From contig NZ_LMKV01000028.1 in the NCBI RefSeq assembly GCF_001421665.1, positions 124,857 through 188,856 on the forward strand: a stretch of 64,000 nt of DNA. Reading direction: 5' to 3'. The position numbers and the translations under genes were made by a program. Origin of the DNA: Sphingobium sp. Leaf26. GTDB taxonomy: Bacteria > Pseudomonadota > Alphaproteobacteria > Sphingomonadales > Sphingomonadaceae. Positions within the stretch are counted from its first letter, which is position 1; every line of letters begins with the position of its first letter. Of this stretch, positions 9,245-16,890 are shown one piece after another. Under the pieces are notes generated by a model that did no database searches, was not told the origin of the DNA, and worked only from the letters and a program-made list of their open reading frames with translations.

Positions 9245-9303
9245 GATATTTCTCCTGTGCGGGGGGTAGCGAGCGTTGAACGCACCGCGGCGGAGATGGT
9301 CGC

Positions 9304-9579
9304 ATGACCAACGGGGGCATCTTTTTGGCGATTGTCGCGGTCATTGCCTTGGGGGTGTTCGTAAACGGTCTGCGTTTTGCTCGCATGACCGCAAACCCCT
9401 TCGTCGGCCGTAAGCTGTTTGGAATGCCGATAGAGGGTTCAGGGTTGCCGATAGGTCGGCTCAACCTGATCGGCAAAATTCAGATGATTTTCGCACCGCT
9501 ATTTTTCGTTTTTGCCTGCGCTCTGACTTTCGGATTTCTCGGCCCTGTTGAGGGCATCGAAACAATCAAATTACATTAA
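9304..9579 (+). CDS. Small two-helix membrane protein
   Basis: A 91-residue protein with an N-terminal hydrophobic helix (IFLAIVAVIALGVFVNGL) and a second near the C-terminus (IFAPLFFVFACALTFGFL). The middle is polar and glycine-rich. No named family. It is 12 bases upstream of nrdB on the same strand, so it may share its message, but a role in nucleotide metabolism would be a guess. Confidence 0.7.
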   Translation: MTNGGIFLAIVAVIALGVFVNGLRFARMTANPFVGRKLFGMPIEGSGLPIGRLNLIGKIQMIFAPLFFVFACALTFGFLGPVEGIETIKLH

Positions 9580-9591
9580 GGACGAACTCCC

Positions 9592-10641
9592 ATGCCTCTT
9601 CTTCAAGCCTCCAAGGTCTATAAGCCCTTCGAATATCCCTGGGCCTATGAATATTGGAAGCGCCAGCAGCAGCTCCACTGGCTGCCCGAAGAAGTGCCTT
9701 TGGGCGAGGATTGCCGCGACTGGGCGCAGAAGCTGTCCGATCATGAGCGCAACCTGCTGACTCAAATCTTCCGCTTCTTTACCCAGGCTGACGTGGAAGT
9801 GCAGGATTGCTACCACGAAAAATACGGTCGCGTGTTCAAGCCGACCGAGGTCAAGATGATGCTGACCGCGTTCAGCAACATGGAAACCGTTCACATCGCC
9901 GCCTACTCGCATCTGCTCGACACGATCGGCATGCCCGAAAGCGAATATAGCGCCTTCATGCAGTATAAGGAGATGAAGGACAAACACGACTATCTGCAAC
10001 AGTTCGGCGTCGACAGCGACGAGGATATCGCCCGCACGCTCGCCATGTTCGGCGGCTTTACCGAAGGCTTGCAGCTCTTTGCGTCGTTCGCGATGCTGAT
10101 GAACTTCCCGCGCTTCAACAAGATGAAGGGCATGGGCCAGATCGTCACCTGGTCGATCCGCGACGAAACGCTGCATTGCGAGGGCATCATCAAGCTGTTC
10201 CACGCCTTCTGCGCGGAACGCAACTGCCTGACCCCGGCGGTCAAGGACGACATCATGGACATGTGCCAGAAGACCGTCCGTATCGAGGACGCCTTTGTCG
10301 ATCTCGTCTTCGAAATGGGACCGGTGCCGGGCATGACGCCCAAGGACATCAAGAAATATGTCCGCTACATCGCCGACTGGCGTCTGGGCCAGTTGGGCCT
10401 GAAGCCGATCTACATGATCGACGAGCATCCGCTCCCCTGGCTCGCGCCGCTGCTGAACGGCGTCGAACACGCCAATTTCTTCGAAACCCGCGCGACCGAA
10501 TATTCCAAGGGCGCGACCCGCGGTCAGTGGAACGACGTCTGGGACGCCTTCGACCGCCGCCAGAAGATCAAGGGCGGGGAAGCCGCGAACGTGGACGCCG
10601 ATCCCGACATGTTCAAGGCAGCAGGCATCGCGGCGGAGTGA
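9592..10641 (+). CDS. nrdB: Ribonucleoside-diphosphate reductase, beta subunit (class Ia)
   Basis: This 349-residue protein houses the di-iron tyrosyl radical that starts catalysis in NrdA. The ferritin-like ligands are visible in order: QADVEVQD, then METVHIAAYSH (Glu, His and the candidate radical tyrosine), then GFTEG, then DETLHCEG. It ends AAGIAAE without the classical YLVGQID-like tail seen in E. coli. There is no ATP-cone in this subunit either. The ATG at 9592 follows a GGACGAACTCCC stretch with a modest ribosome site. Confidence 0.95.
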   Translation: MPLLQASKVYKPFEYPWAYEYWKRQQQLHWLPEEVPLGEDCRDWAQKLSDHERNLLTQIFRFFTQADVEVQDCYHEKYGRVFKPTEVKMMLTAFSNMETVHIAAYSHLLDTIGMPESEYSAFMQYKEMKDKHDYLQQFGVDSDEDIARTLAMFGGFTEGLQLFASFAMLMNFPRFNKMKGMGQIVTWSIRDETLHCEGIIKLFHAFCAERNCLTPAVKDDIMDMCQKTVRIEDAFVDLVFEMGPVPGMTPKDIKKYVRYIADWRLGQLGLKPIYMIDEHPLPWLAPLLNGVEHANFFETRATEYSKGATRGQWNDVWDAFDRRQKIKGGEAANVDADPDMFKAAGIAAE

Positions 10642-10669
10642 TGTTCTCTATTTGTTCTTAATAAAAAAA

Positions 10670-10712
10670 TCTCCATATGTTCTTCTTCGTTGTGAGGAGG
10701 GGCATATGGAGA
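10670..10712. repeat. Perfect inverted repeat that includes the dead small ORF's start
   Basis: TCTCCATATG at 10670-10679 pairs perfectly with CATATGGAGA at 10703-10712. The right arm contains the ATG of the decayed small protein gene, and the loop contains its GAGGAGGGG ribosome site. In RNA this would fold around the start region. It might instead act as a terminator for nrdB, which ends 29 bases upstream, but no U-tract follows it. Confidence 0.5.
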
Positions 10713-10906
10713 GCTATTATGTGAACGATAATGCCCAATAGAATGGCGACCATGAAGTGCATGAGTCGTCTTGTCGCTATTTGCCCGCTAACAAAACTTA
10801 TTTAGCGGATCATGCTCCTTGCGCTCCTGCTGTGGTAAAGGCGAAAACCATTTAAGCGCAGTCCAATGGCTGTGCTACTTGTTCTCCTGGCTGCCACACG
10901 TCGTAG
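10706..10906 (+). pseudogene. Decayed small cysteine-rich 'NGDHEVH' protein
   Basis: Reading from the ATG at 10706 gives MESYYVNDNAQ, then a TAG stop at 10739, then NGDHEVHESSCRYLP and further sequence to a TAA at 10853, then AQSNGCATCSPGCHTS and a final stop at 10904. This is the whole of a common small bacterial protein (about 66 residues, starting with a YYVN..AQ.NGDHEVH pattern and ending SNGC..C...CHT) interrupted by two in-frame stops. The ribosome site GAGGAGGGG is intact. Each stop is one base from a sense codon. The function of the family is unknown. Confidence 0.75.
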
Positions 10907-10919
10907 ATAGTGTTGCACC

Positions 10920-11162
10920 ATCCCCGTCATCTTTCGTATCGATGGTTGCAGGTTCCACGTCTTTGCCAACGAAGGCAGCCCGTGCGAACCAGTGCATATC
11001 CATGTTGCGCAACCCGACGCCGACACCAAGTTCTGGCTATATACTGAGGTCGAACTGGCCTATAATCGCGGCTTCGATGCGCGCAGGATAAGGCGGTTCC
11101 GGGATATCGTGGAAGCGCGGCGTAACGAGATCGAGGACGCTTGGAATGACTTCTTCGCCTAG
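10920..11162 (+). pseudogene. DUF4160 gene without a start codon
   Basis: An open frame reads IPVIFRIDGCRFHVFANEG, continues through EPVHIHVAQPDADTKFWLYTE, and ends EARRNEIEDAWNDFFA. This is the full DUF4160 family pattern (usual beginning MP-V-FR, with HIHV and a closing AWNEFF-like motif). There is no ATG, GTG or TTG in frame between the stop at 10908 and the homology; the codon where Met is expected is ATC (10920-10922), one base from ATG. No ribosome site precedes it. It stops at a TAG (11160-11162) that is also the first three bases of the adjoining repeat. DUF4160 is usually paired with DUF2442, as here. Confidence 0.7.
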
Positions 11163-11264
11163 AGCATCGTGCGGAAAAGTGGGAACCGGTTTTTCGCTTA
11201 AAACGACGCGAAAACAAAAAACTGGAGCGCGCGACCTGCATCGGATTTAACGCAGCACGCTCTA
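11160..11264. repeat. Interspersed MITE-like palindromic repeat (~105 bp)
   Basis: The element starts TAGAGCATCGTGCGG and ends CAGCACGCTCTA. The ends are imperfect inverted repeats (TAGAGC identical, then ATCGTGCG against GTGCTGCG). The interior, including GAAAAGTGGGAACCGG, resembles the dispersed palindromic elements widespread in alphaproteobacteria. It lies exactly between the DUF4160 remnant and the DUF2442 gene and contributes the stop codon of the first. Confidence 0.65.
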
Positions 11265-11269
11265 GACCG

Positions 11270-11503
11270 ATGAATGTCCGCTTCGATGAGGCGCAGATGT
11301 GGGTGGATCTGGAAGATGGCCGGACGCTGGGCATTCCCCTTGTCTGGTTTCCACGGCTCTTGCACGCCACATCGGATCAGCGCGCCGATTTTTTCCTCAG
11401 CCCCAGTGGCCTCCATTGGGACGAGATAGACGAGGATATTTCCGTCGCCGGCCTGTTGGCCGGTCGCGGTGACCAGACCCGGTCGCGCAAGGCAGCCGCC
11501 TGA
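11270..11503 (+). CDS. DUF2442 family protein
   Basis: A 77-residue protein, MNVRFDEAQMWVDLEDGRTLGIPLVWFPRLL, with the DUF2442 pattern: a short beta region, the GIPL.WFPRL motif, and the closing WDEIDEDISVAGLLAG. Family members normally follow a DUF4160 partner and the pair has been suggested to behave like a toxin-antitoxin module, but this is unproven. Here the partner is dead and the interspersed repeat lies between them. The ATG at 11270 is 5 bases after the repeat, so its original ribosome site has probably been lost. Confidence 0.8.
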   Translation: MNVRFDEAQMWVDLEDGRTLGIPLVWFPRLLHATSDQRADFFLSPSGLHWDEIDEDISVAGLLAGRGDQTRSRKAAA

Positions 11504-11663
11504 TCTTAGTTGAGTCCATAACGGCCCAAACTCTCGCCAAGATGGCGGAAATCGCACTATGATAGGCCCGCTGGCTGACGCGCTCTCCATCACCCGTCGT
11601 CGGCGCTACGCATTCGGGCCAGGGTGAGGCTTCCTTAACCGAGTGACCCTATCTTCCCATCCC

Positions 11664-11861
11664 ATGTTCTTCGGTGTCCGCCTTCGCTCGCTATTCACCA
11701 GTCGCTGGTTTGCGTTGCTTTGGGCCGTGCTGGTGATCCTGACCGCAATCCAGTTCGTCGGCTCCGGCCCCGACAAGGACGATCAGGCGCAGGGCGACAA
11801 TGCCATTGCGGCCGACGGCCTGACCAACGAACAGCGTCAGGCGATCGCCAACGCCTTCTGA
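11664..11861 (+). CDS. Small single-pass membrane protein
   Basis: A short protein with one strong membrane helix (FALLWAVLVILTAIQFVG) after a basic N-terminus, followed by an acidic tail ending LTNEQRQAIANAF. I used ATG 11664 (65 residues); a GTG at 11643 would give 72. Neither has a clear ribosome site. No family is recognised. It stands alone. Confidence 0.5.
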   Translation: MFFGVRLRSLFTSRWFALLWAVLVILTAIQFVGSGPDKDDQAQGDNAIAADGLTNEQRQAIANAF

Positions 11862-12324
11862 TCCGATCATGCTCCATGGGGCCCCGGGTTCGCGCCGCTT
11901 TTGCCCTTCGATCCGCCAATTTGCCTCGTCCATGCCGGCCCACTGGATTACGGCAGGTGCCTGCGAGAGTGCGACTCGGGACAGGACGAAGCAGCCGCGC
12001 GTGTCTTTCCGTCGCCCTCGGACGGAAAAACAGCACCCAAGATCGCGTGCCGTCCTGCCCTCCTGTCCTATCGCGCAACCCCATGCTATCGTCGGTCCTC
12101 ACACGGCCATGCTTTTGCTGCCGCGAAACAATATATCCGCAATAGGACATGAAATGTCGAAACCAGCGGGAAATGTGCGAAGTTAAGCGCCGCACCTCCT
12201 GATTGCACCGCCGCCGTCACAGCCTGTCCCCTCCCTGAACGGCGCGCTTTTGTTCCGTTCATGCAACATCTTGCAGGATCGCGGGTTCTACCGCCACGAT
12301 CATCCAGGGAAGGAGTCTCATCCC
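11862..12324. other. Intergenic stretch with no convincing gene
   Basis: 463 bases. Open frames exist in several phases but none shows a family or a ribosome site. A tiny palindrome, GACATGAAATGTC, lies at 12146-12158. The last part carries the GGGAAGGAG ribosome site of the following gene. Confidence 0.5.
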
Positions 12325-12951
12325 ATGTCATTCTCATTCAAGCAGGCGATTGCCGCCTTGTCGCTCGGCGCGATGACGCTGACAGGCATCGCCGCCACGC
12401 CCGCCTTCGCCCAACCGGGCCGTGACCATCGCGAGCATCGCCAGGATCGGCGGGAGGATCGCCGCGAAGTGCGTCAGGACCGCCGTGAAGTCCGGCGCGA
12501 CATCCGCCAGGACCGCCGCGAAGTGCGTCGTGACATTCGCCAGGATCGCCGCGCAGACCGGCGGGATGATCGGCGCGACTGGCGTCAGGATCGTCGCGCG
12601 GACAATCGCCGCAACGACTATCGCCGCCCCGGCCGCCCGGTCTACAGCTATGACTGGAACCGACCCGACCCGCGCTATGGGCGCGGTTATCAGGCCAATC
12701 GTTATTATCGCACCGGCTATGCCCCGATCCGCGTCGATCGCCGCACCCGCATCTATCGCGGCAATGACAATCGTTATTATTGCCGCCGTTCGGACGGCAC
12801 GACCGGCCTGATCGTCGGCGCGGCGCTGGGCGGCCTGCTTGGCAACCAGATCGCGCAGGGGCAATCCAATCTGCTGGGCACGCTGATCGGCGGCGGCGCC
12901 GGCGCTCTGCTGGGTCGCGAAATCGACCGTGGCGGGGTCAGTTGCCGCTAA
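12325..12951 (+). CDS. Secreted glycine-zipper 2TM protein with Arg/Asp repeats
   Basis: A 208-residue exported protein. A signal peptide (AIAALSLGAMTLTGIAATPAFA) precedes a region of 70 residues made of repeats of the type RQDRREVR/RRDIRQDRR. A tyrosine- and arginine-rich region follows (YDWNRPDPRYGRGYQANRYY). The C-terminus is a glycine-zipper two-helix segment (GLIVGAALGGLLGNQIAQGQ and GTLIGGGAGALLGREI). The family is usually an outer-membrane or periplasmic protein; the N-terminal repeats resemble RcnB-like envelope proteins. Start chosen at 12325 because AAGGAG lies about 10 bases upstream. Confidence 0.8.
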   Translation: MSFSFKQAIAALSLGAMTLTGIAATPAFAQPGRDHREHRQDRREDRREVRQDRREVRRDIRQDRREVRRDIRQDRRADRRDDRRDWRQDRRADNRRNDYRRPGRPVYSYDWNRPDPRYGRGYQANRYYRTGYAPIRVDRRTRIYRGNDNRYYCRRSDGTTGLIVGAALGGLLGNQIAQGQSNLLGTLIGGGAGALLGREIDRGGVSCR

Positions 12952-13560
12952 CTAGCACCAGGGATGGCGGCTGCCGTCCCAGCGTCGGGCCAGTCCTTCG
13001 GCAACCAGTTGTTCGCCGATCGACTGGCCTCCGCGCATCACCACCCTGAGCGCGCGGCCATAGCGATCGGTCGCGCGGCCCCCGACCTCCAGCGAGAAGG
13101 GGCCATCATTCATCAGCGCCTGCAAGCGCTGCGTCGCCTGCGCACCCAACGCACCCTCGGCCGCGCAGCGCGGCCCGTGGGTTTCGGGCGTATCGATGTC
13201 GGAAATCCGATATTTCTCGCCCTGAAACCAGAATGTGTCGCCATCGACCACGCAATTGGTCCCGCCGCCGCTGTGGCAAGATGCGAAATCGGCGGACAGG
13301 TTGTCAGTCGCGACCGGGGCGGGCTCGCTGCGGGGGATCATTGCCGGCCGATCGAGCCGGGCCATCCAGCCCGGCCCATACCAGCCCAGCAACAGCCCCA
13401 GGCATAATATATAGACCAGCGCCGGCCCGCTCAATCCACCACGGCGCCGGGGGGCAGGGCGCAATCGCGCGGCGCCGGCCCGCTGCGCCTCCGCGATCCA
13501 GGCCTTCTGCACCATGTCCTTGTTCGACGGCCGCTGCCGTCCTGTCCCAAATCTCGCCAT
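12952..13560 (-). CDS. Membrane-anchored thermonuclease (SNase-like) protein
   Basis: A 202-residue protein with a basic cytoplasmic N-terminus, one membrane helix (ALVYILCLGLLLGWYGPGWM), then a staphylococcal-nuclease-like domain. The nuclease domain shows CVVDGDTFWFQGEKYRISDIDTPETHGPRC, with the D-G-D-T and D-T-P-E-T calcium and catalytic motifs, and then DRYGRALRVV with the conserved arginine. It should act outside the cytoplasm on DNA or RNA. It is convergent with the glycine-zipper gene, whose stop codon it abuts. Confidence 0.85.
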   Translation of the reverse strand: MARFGTGRQRPSNKDMVQKAWIAEAQRAGAARLRPAPRRRGGLSGPALVYILCLGLLLGWYGPGWMARLDRPAMIPRSEPAPVATDNLSADFASCHSGGGTNCVVDGDTFWFQGEKYRISDIDTPETHGPRCAAEGALGAQATQRLQALMNDGPFSLEVGGRATDRYGRALRVVMRGGQSIGEQLVAEGLARRWDGSRHPWC

Positions 13561-13712
13561 CCCCCGGCTCTAGCGATCAAGGGGCAAACGGTCCGTTAAA
13601 GCCGCTCCACCTTTTCACCGATCCGGCGCAAGCGTGATCTGGCGCCCATCAATGCCGCACCCCGGCGTACTACCATGCTGCATCGGACCATCCGAAACGG
13701 AGCCGATCCACG

Positions 13713-14140
13713 GACGCCGCCGCGCCGCCCAATTCCTATGTCCATCCCTATGTCCATCCCTATGTCCGAATCGGCGGCGGCCGGCCGGTCAGGGCGCTGG
13801 CCGATCGCTTCTTTGACCTGCTGGAAATCGACCCGGTCTATGCCGAACTGCGTGCGATCCACGCGGCGGCCCTTGGCCCGGTGCGTCATGGCCTCACCCG
13901 TTTCGGCTCGATGGCCCGCGCGATGGGTTCGCGTGCTGTCCGTGCATCATGTCGCTGCACCGCGCCTTTCCGATCACGCCGGCGATGGCCGATCAATGGG
14001 CGGCCGCGATGGCCTGCACTACAGTCGGTGCCGACGACATCGACCCCGCGCTCGGCGACGCCATGGCATAGGCGCTCGGCCATATGGCCCATGGCATGAT
14101 CAATTTCGGGCTGAATCCGGGCAGCAGCACTGCCGCTTAA
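13713..14140 (+). pseudogene. Truncated haemoglobin (group II-like) pseudogene
   Basis: The frame beginning near 13713 reads APPNSYVHPYVHPYVRIGG and then RPVRALADRFFDLLEIDPVYAELRAIHAAALGPVRHGLTRF, a clear truncated-haemoglobin N-terminal half. After about 13910 the homology moves to another frame: CIMSLHRAFPITPAMADQWAAAMA. It then meets a TAG at 14069-14071 before ALGHMAHGMINFGLNPGSS and a final TAA at 14138. There is no start codon in the first frame. So the gene carries at least one frameshift, an internal stop and a lost start. A 12-base tandem repeat (CCTATGTCCATC, twice exactly and once partly) lies at 13735-13770 and encodes the repeated PYVH. Confidence 0.7.
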
Positions 14141-14436
14141 TCCTCATCCTCGGTCGGGCGGTAGGCGTCATCTTCCTCATCGTCCATCTGCGGCTCACCG
14201 GCATAGGCATCCATGTCGATCCGGCCTGATCGGTTCATCGCGTCCATCTTCTCGACCAGATCCTCGGTATCGTCCGGGATGATCTGCGCCGGATTGGTCT
14301 TACCCCCACGCTCGCTATCCTCCGACAGGTCGGTCGATCGCGCGCGCGCATCATCCGCGACATCCTGCGCCTGCGTGCCGGCCTCGGCCTGCTCGCTATT
14401 CTCTTCATGATCCCGATCGGGGGTAGGGCGGTCCAT
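14137..14436 (-). CDS. Acidic small hypothetical protein
   Basis: A 99-residue, very acidic and probably disordered protein, MDRPTPDRDHEENSEQAEAG, ending DDEEDDAYRPTEDED. The start at 14434-14436 is supported by AAGGAG 8 bases upstream; the longer frame extending to 14580 has no ribosome site and reads as an unlikely N-terminus. Such short acidic proteins occur in many sphingomonads without a known role. Its last four bases overlap the end of the haemoglobin pseudogene. Confidence 0.7.
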   Translation of the reverse strand: MDRPTPDRDHEENSEQAEAGTQAQDVADDARARSTDLSEDSERGGKTNPAQIIPDDTEDLVEKMDAMNRSGRIDMDAYAGEPQMDDEEDDAYRPTEDED

Positions 14437-14563
14437 CGCATGTCTCCTTGGGTTATGCGTCCCCAACGGTCGGCCGGACCCGCCGTTCCGGAAAATACTG
14501 GACAGCCCGCAGTCAAGCGCGCAAAGGCCGCTGCGATCCTTTCGCACTGCAACAGGAATCCTC

Positions 14564-14944
14564 ATGTCCCGCCAGCTCATTTCCTCCGGCTCGCCCTTCG
14601 AGGCGCAGGTCGGCTATTCGCGCGCCGTCGTTCAGGGCGCCTGGTGCTTCGTCGCCGGCACCACCGGCACCGATCCTGAAACCAGGACCATGCCCGAAGA
14701 TGTGGTCGAACAGGGCCGCAATGCGCTCAAGGTCATCGGCAAGGCGCTGGACGATGCCGGCTTTTCCTTCGCCGACGTGGTGCGCGTGACTTATTATATC
14801 ACCGACGCGGCCTATTGGGACGTGATGGGCGACATTGCCGGTCCCGTCTTCGGCGACATCCGCCCGGCGGCAAGCTGCGTCATCGCCGGCCTCGTGAAGC
14901 CCGAAATGAAGATCGAAATCGAAGTCACCGCCTTCAAAGGGTAA
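14564..14944 (+). CDS. RidA/YjgF family enamine/imine deaminase
   Basis: A 126-residue protein of the RidA fold, which hydrolyses reactive enamines and imines. Recognisable segments are GYSRAVVQGAWCFVAGTTG, the dimer-interface region VVEQGRNALKVIGKALDDAG, and the C-terminal half FGDIRPAASCVIAGL. The last contains the conserved R-P-A that holds the substrate carboxylate (normally R105 in RidA). It lacks the usual C-terminal EVEAIA ending but has IEIEVTAFKG. It probably forms a short operon with the reductase-like gene 15 bases downstream. Confidence 0.9.
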   Translation: MSRQLISSGSPFEAQVGYSRAVVQGAWCFVAGTTGTDPETRTMPEDVVEQGRNALKVIGKALDDAGFSFADVVRVTYYITDAAYWDVMGDIAGPVFGDIRPAASCVIAGLVKPEMKIEIEVTAFKG

Positions 14945-14959
14945 CAGGAACACAGCATC

Positions 14960-15316
14960 ATGATTACCATGTATGGCATCAAGAATTGCGACACGATCAA
15001 GAAGGCCCGCAACTGGCTGGACAATGAGCGGGTCAGCTATAATTTCCATGACTATAAGGTCGCCGGCGTCGACAAGGCGAAGCTGGAGGAATGGGTGATG
15101 GAACATGGCTGGGAAACCATCCTCAACCGCTCCGGCACCACTTTCAAGGCGCTGGATGCAGGCGACAAGGCGCATATCGACGCGGAAAAGGCGATCCTGC
15201 TGATGATCACCAATCCCTCGATGATCAAGCGCCCGATCCTCGACACTGGTCGCGAGACCATCATCGGGTTCAAGGCTACGACCTATGAAAATGCGCTGCA
15301 AGGCGTGAAGGCGTGA
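14960..15316 (+). CDS. ArsC/Spx-family thioredoxin-fold protein
   Basis: A 118-residue protein similar to YffB and Spx-type ArsC proteins: MITMYGIKNCDTIKKARNWLD, with a single active-site cysteine in KNCDTIK rather than the CxxC of thioredoxins. The middle has WETILNRSGTTFKAL and the end carries NPSMIKRPIL, the conserved cis-proline region with the arginine. The true substrate is unknown; glutathione-dependent reduction is inferred from the family. The next gene starts inside its stop codon (GTGA), so the two are coupled. Confidence 0.88.
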   Translation: MITMYGIKNCDTIKKARNWLDNERVSYNFHDYKVAGVDKAKLEEWVMEHGWETILNRSGTTFKALDAGDKAHIDAEKAILLMITNPSMIKRPILDTGRETIIGFKATTYENALQGVKA

Positions 15317-16356
15317 TCGGGCGGGGGCTGGCGCGCATCGGGTTGATCCTTTTGATGAGCCTCATCCCCCTCTCTACGGCTTCGGCCGAACCGCTACTGA
15401 TCGCCCATCGCGGCGCCAGCGGCGAACGGCCCGAACATACGCTCGCAAGCTATGAGCGGGCGATCGATCAGGGCGCCGACTATGTCGAGCCGGACCTGGT
15501 GCTGACGAAGGATGGCGTCCTCGTTGCCCGGCATGAAAATGAGATTGGCGGCACCACCGACGTCGCCGACCATACCGAATTTGCCGACCGCAAGACGACG
15601 AAGCGGATCGACGGCATCGACATGGTGGGCTGGTTCACGGAGGATTTCACCCTCGCCGAACTGCGCACCCTGCGCGCCCGCGAACGCCTGCCCGACCTGC
15701 GCCCGGCCAACAAGCGTTTCAATGATCTCTACCTCATCCCGACCTTTGAGGAGATATTGAAGCTGGTCCGCGCCAAGGAAGCGGAAACCGGTCGCCGCAT
15801 CGGCCTTTATCCCGAAACCAAGCATCCCAGCTATTTCGCCGGCATCGGCCTGCCGCATCAGGCGGCGCTGCTCGATCTGCTGAGCCGTTACGGCTATCAG
15901 ACGGAGGCCGACCCGGTCTTCATCCAGTCGTTCGAGGTCGGCAATCTGAAGGCCCTGCGCGCGTCGACCCGCCTGCGCCTGATCCAACTGGTCGATGCGG
16001 AAGGCGGTCCGGCCGATCTCCCCGGCACGACCTATGCGGACATGCTGACTGTGCAGGGCCTGACCGACATCGCCGCCTATGCCGATGGTGTCGGCCCTTC
16101 CGCCGCGATGGTCATAGCGCCGGAAGGGCCGACCGCCTTGGTCGGTCGCGCGCATGATGCCGGTTTGCAGGTCCATGTGTGGACGTTGCGCATGGAAAAT
16201 ACCTTCCTGCCTGCCCAATATCAGCGGCCCGACGATGCGCAGGGCCGGGGCGACTTTGCCGGCTATGTCCGCGCCATCGCCAACACCGGCGTCGACGGCA
16301 TCTTCAGTGACTTTCCAGGACAGGCCAAAGCAGCCCTCACGCCCGCCAACCCCTGA
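15313..16356 (+). CDS. glpQ: Periplasmic glycerophosphodiester phosphodiesterase
   Basis: A 347-residue enzyme that cleaves glycerophosphodiesters to glycerol 3-phosphate and an alcohol. A signal peptide (LILLMSLIPLSTASA) is followed by the catalytic motifs LLIAHRGASGERPEHT and VEPDLVLTKDGVLV, in which His, Arg and the Glu/Asp metal ligands are visible. ETKHPSY and VHVWTLR follow, typical of the GlpQ TIM barrel. It starts at a GTG that overlaps the ArsC-like stop. Confidence 0.93.
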   Translation: MIGRGLARIGLILLMSLIPLSTASAEPLLIAHRGASGERPEHTLASYERAIDQGADYVEPDLVLTKDGVLVARHENEIGGTTDVADHTEFADRKTTKRIDGIDMVGWFTEDFTLAELRTLRARERLPDLRPANKRFNDLYLIPTFEEILKLVRAKEAETGRRIGLYPETKHPSYFAGIGLPHQAALLDLLSRYGYQTEADPVFIQSFEVGNLKALRASTRLRLIQLVDAEGGPADLPGTTYADMLTVQGLTDIAAYADGVGPSAAMVIAPEGPTALVGRAHDAGLQVHVWTLRMENTFLPAQYQRPDDAQGRGDFAGYVRAIANTGVDGIFSDFPGQAKAALTPANP

Positions 16357-16448
16357 GCAAAGCCAGCGCAAGCCAATCCGGGGAAAACTTCATTCTCTCG
16401 CACCTTGCTTGACTTGCCAAAGCCCGCTGGCGCGCGAATAACAGGCTC

Positions 16449-16874
16449 ATGTTGTCCCAGAAGACCCGTTACGCCATCCGTGCGCTTCAACATCTTGCCG
16501 ATCGCTACCGCCAGGGTCCGGTCCCCCTCAACGAAATCGCCACGCGGCAGAATATTCCGTCCAAATTCCTGACGGTCATCCTGTCGGAACTGTCACGCGA
16601 AGGGCTGGTCGCGACCCAGCGGGGCCGGGACGGGGGCTATTGGCTGGCGCTGGCGCCGGTGGACGTCAGCTATGGCGATATCGTCCGGCTGACCCGCGGC
16701 TCGCTGGCGCTCACGCCCTGCGCCAGCCGCTTCGCGCATGAAAGCTGCACCAACTGCCTGCCCGAATCGGAATGTCGCCTGCACCGCGTGATGCTGCGCG
16801 TCCGCGATGAGACGGCCAAAGTGCTGGACAGCATCAGCCTGGCCGAGCCCTTCGCGGCGATGGACGAAGCCTAG
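16449..16874 (+). CDS. Rrf2 family transcriptional regulator
   Basis: A 141-residue DNA-binding protein. The winged helix includes KTRYAIRALQHLADRY and IATRQNIPSKFLTVILSELSREGLV. The C-terminal part has four cysteines in a CASRFAHESCTNCLPESEC arrangement, plus a following His. Rrf2 proteins such as IscR use cysteines here to bind an Fe-S cluster, so a redox-sensing role is plausible, but the spacing is not that of IscR. Its target is not shown by the window; it is followed by a palindromic repeat and an MBL-fold gene. Confidence 0.9.
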   Translation: MLSQKTRYAIRALQHLADRYRQGPVPLNEIATRQNIPSKFLTVILSELSREGLVATQRGRDGGYWLALAPVDVSYGDIVRLTRGSLALTPCASRFAHESCTNCLPESECRLHRVMLRVRDETAKVLDSISLAEPFAAMDEA

Positions 16875-16890
16875 CGAGTGGATGGATGTT

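Noticed and set aside
11869..12186. Possible 105-residue gene after the small membrane protein.
   Set aside because: No ribosome site, no motif, and competing frames of similar length on the same DNA.
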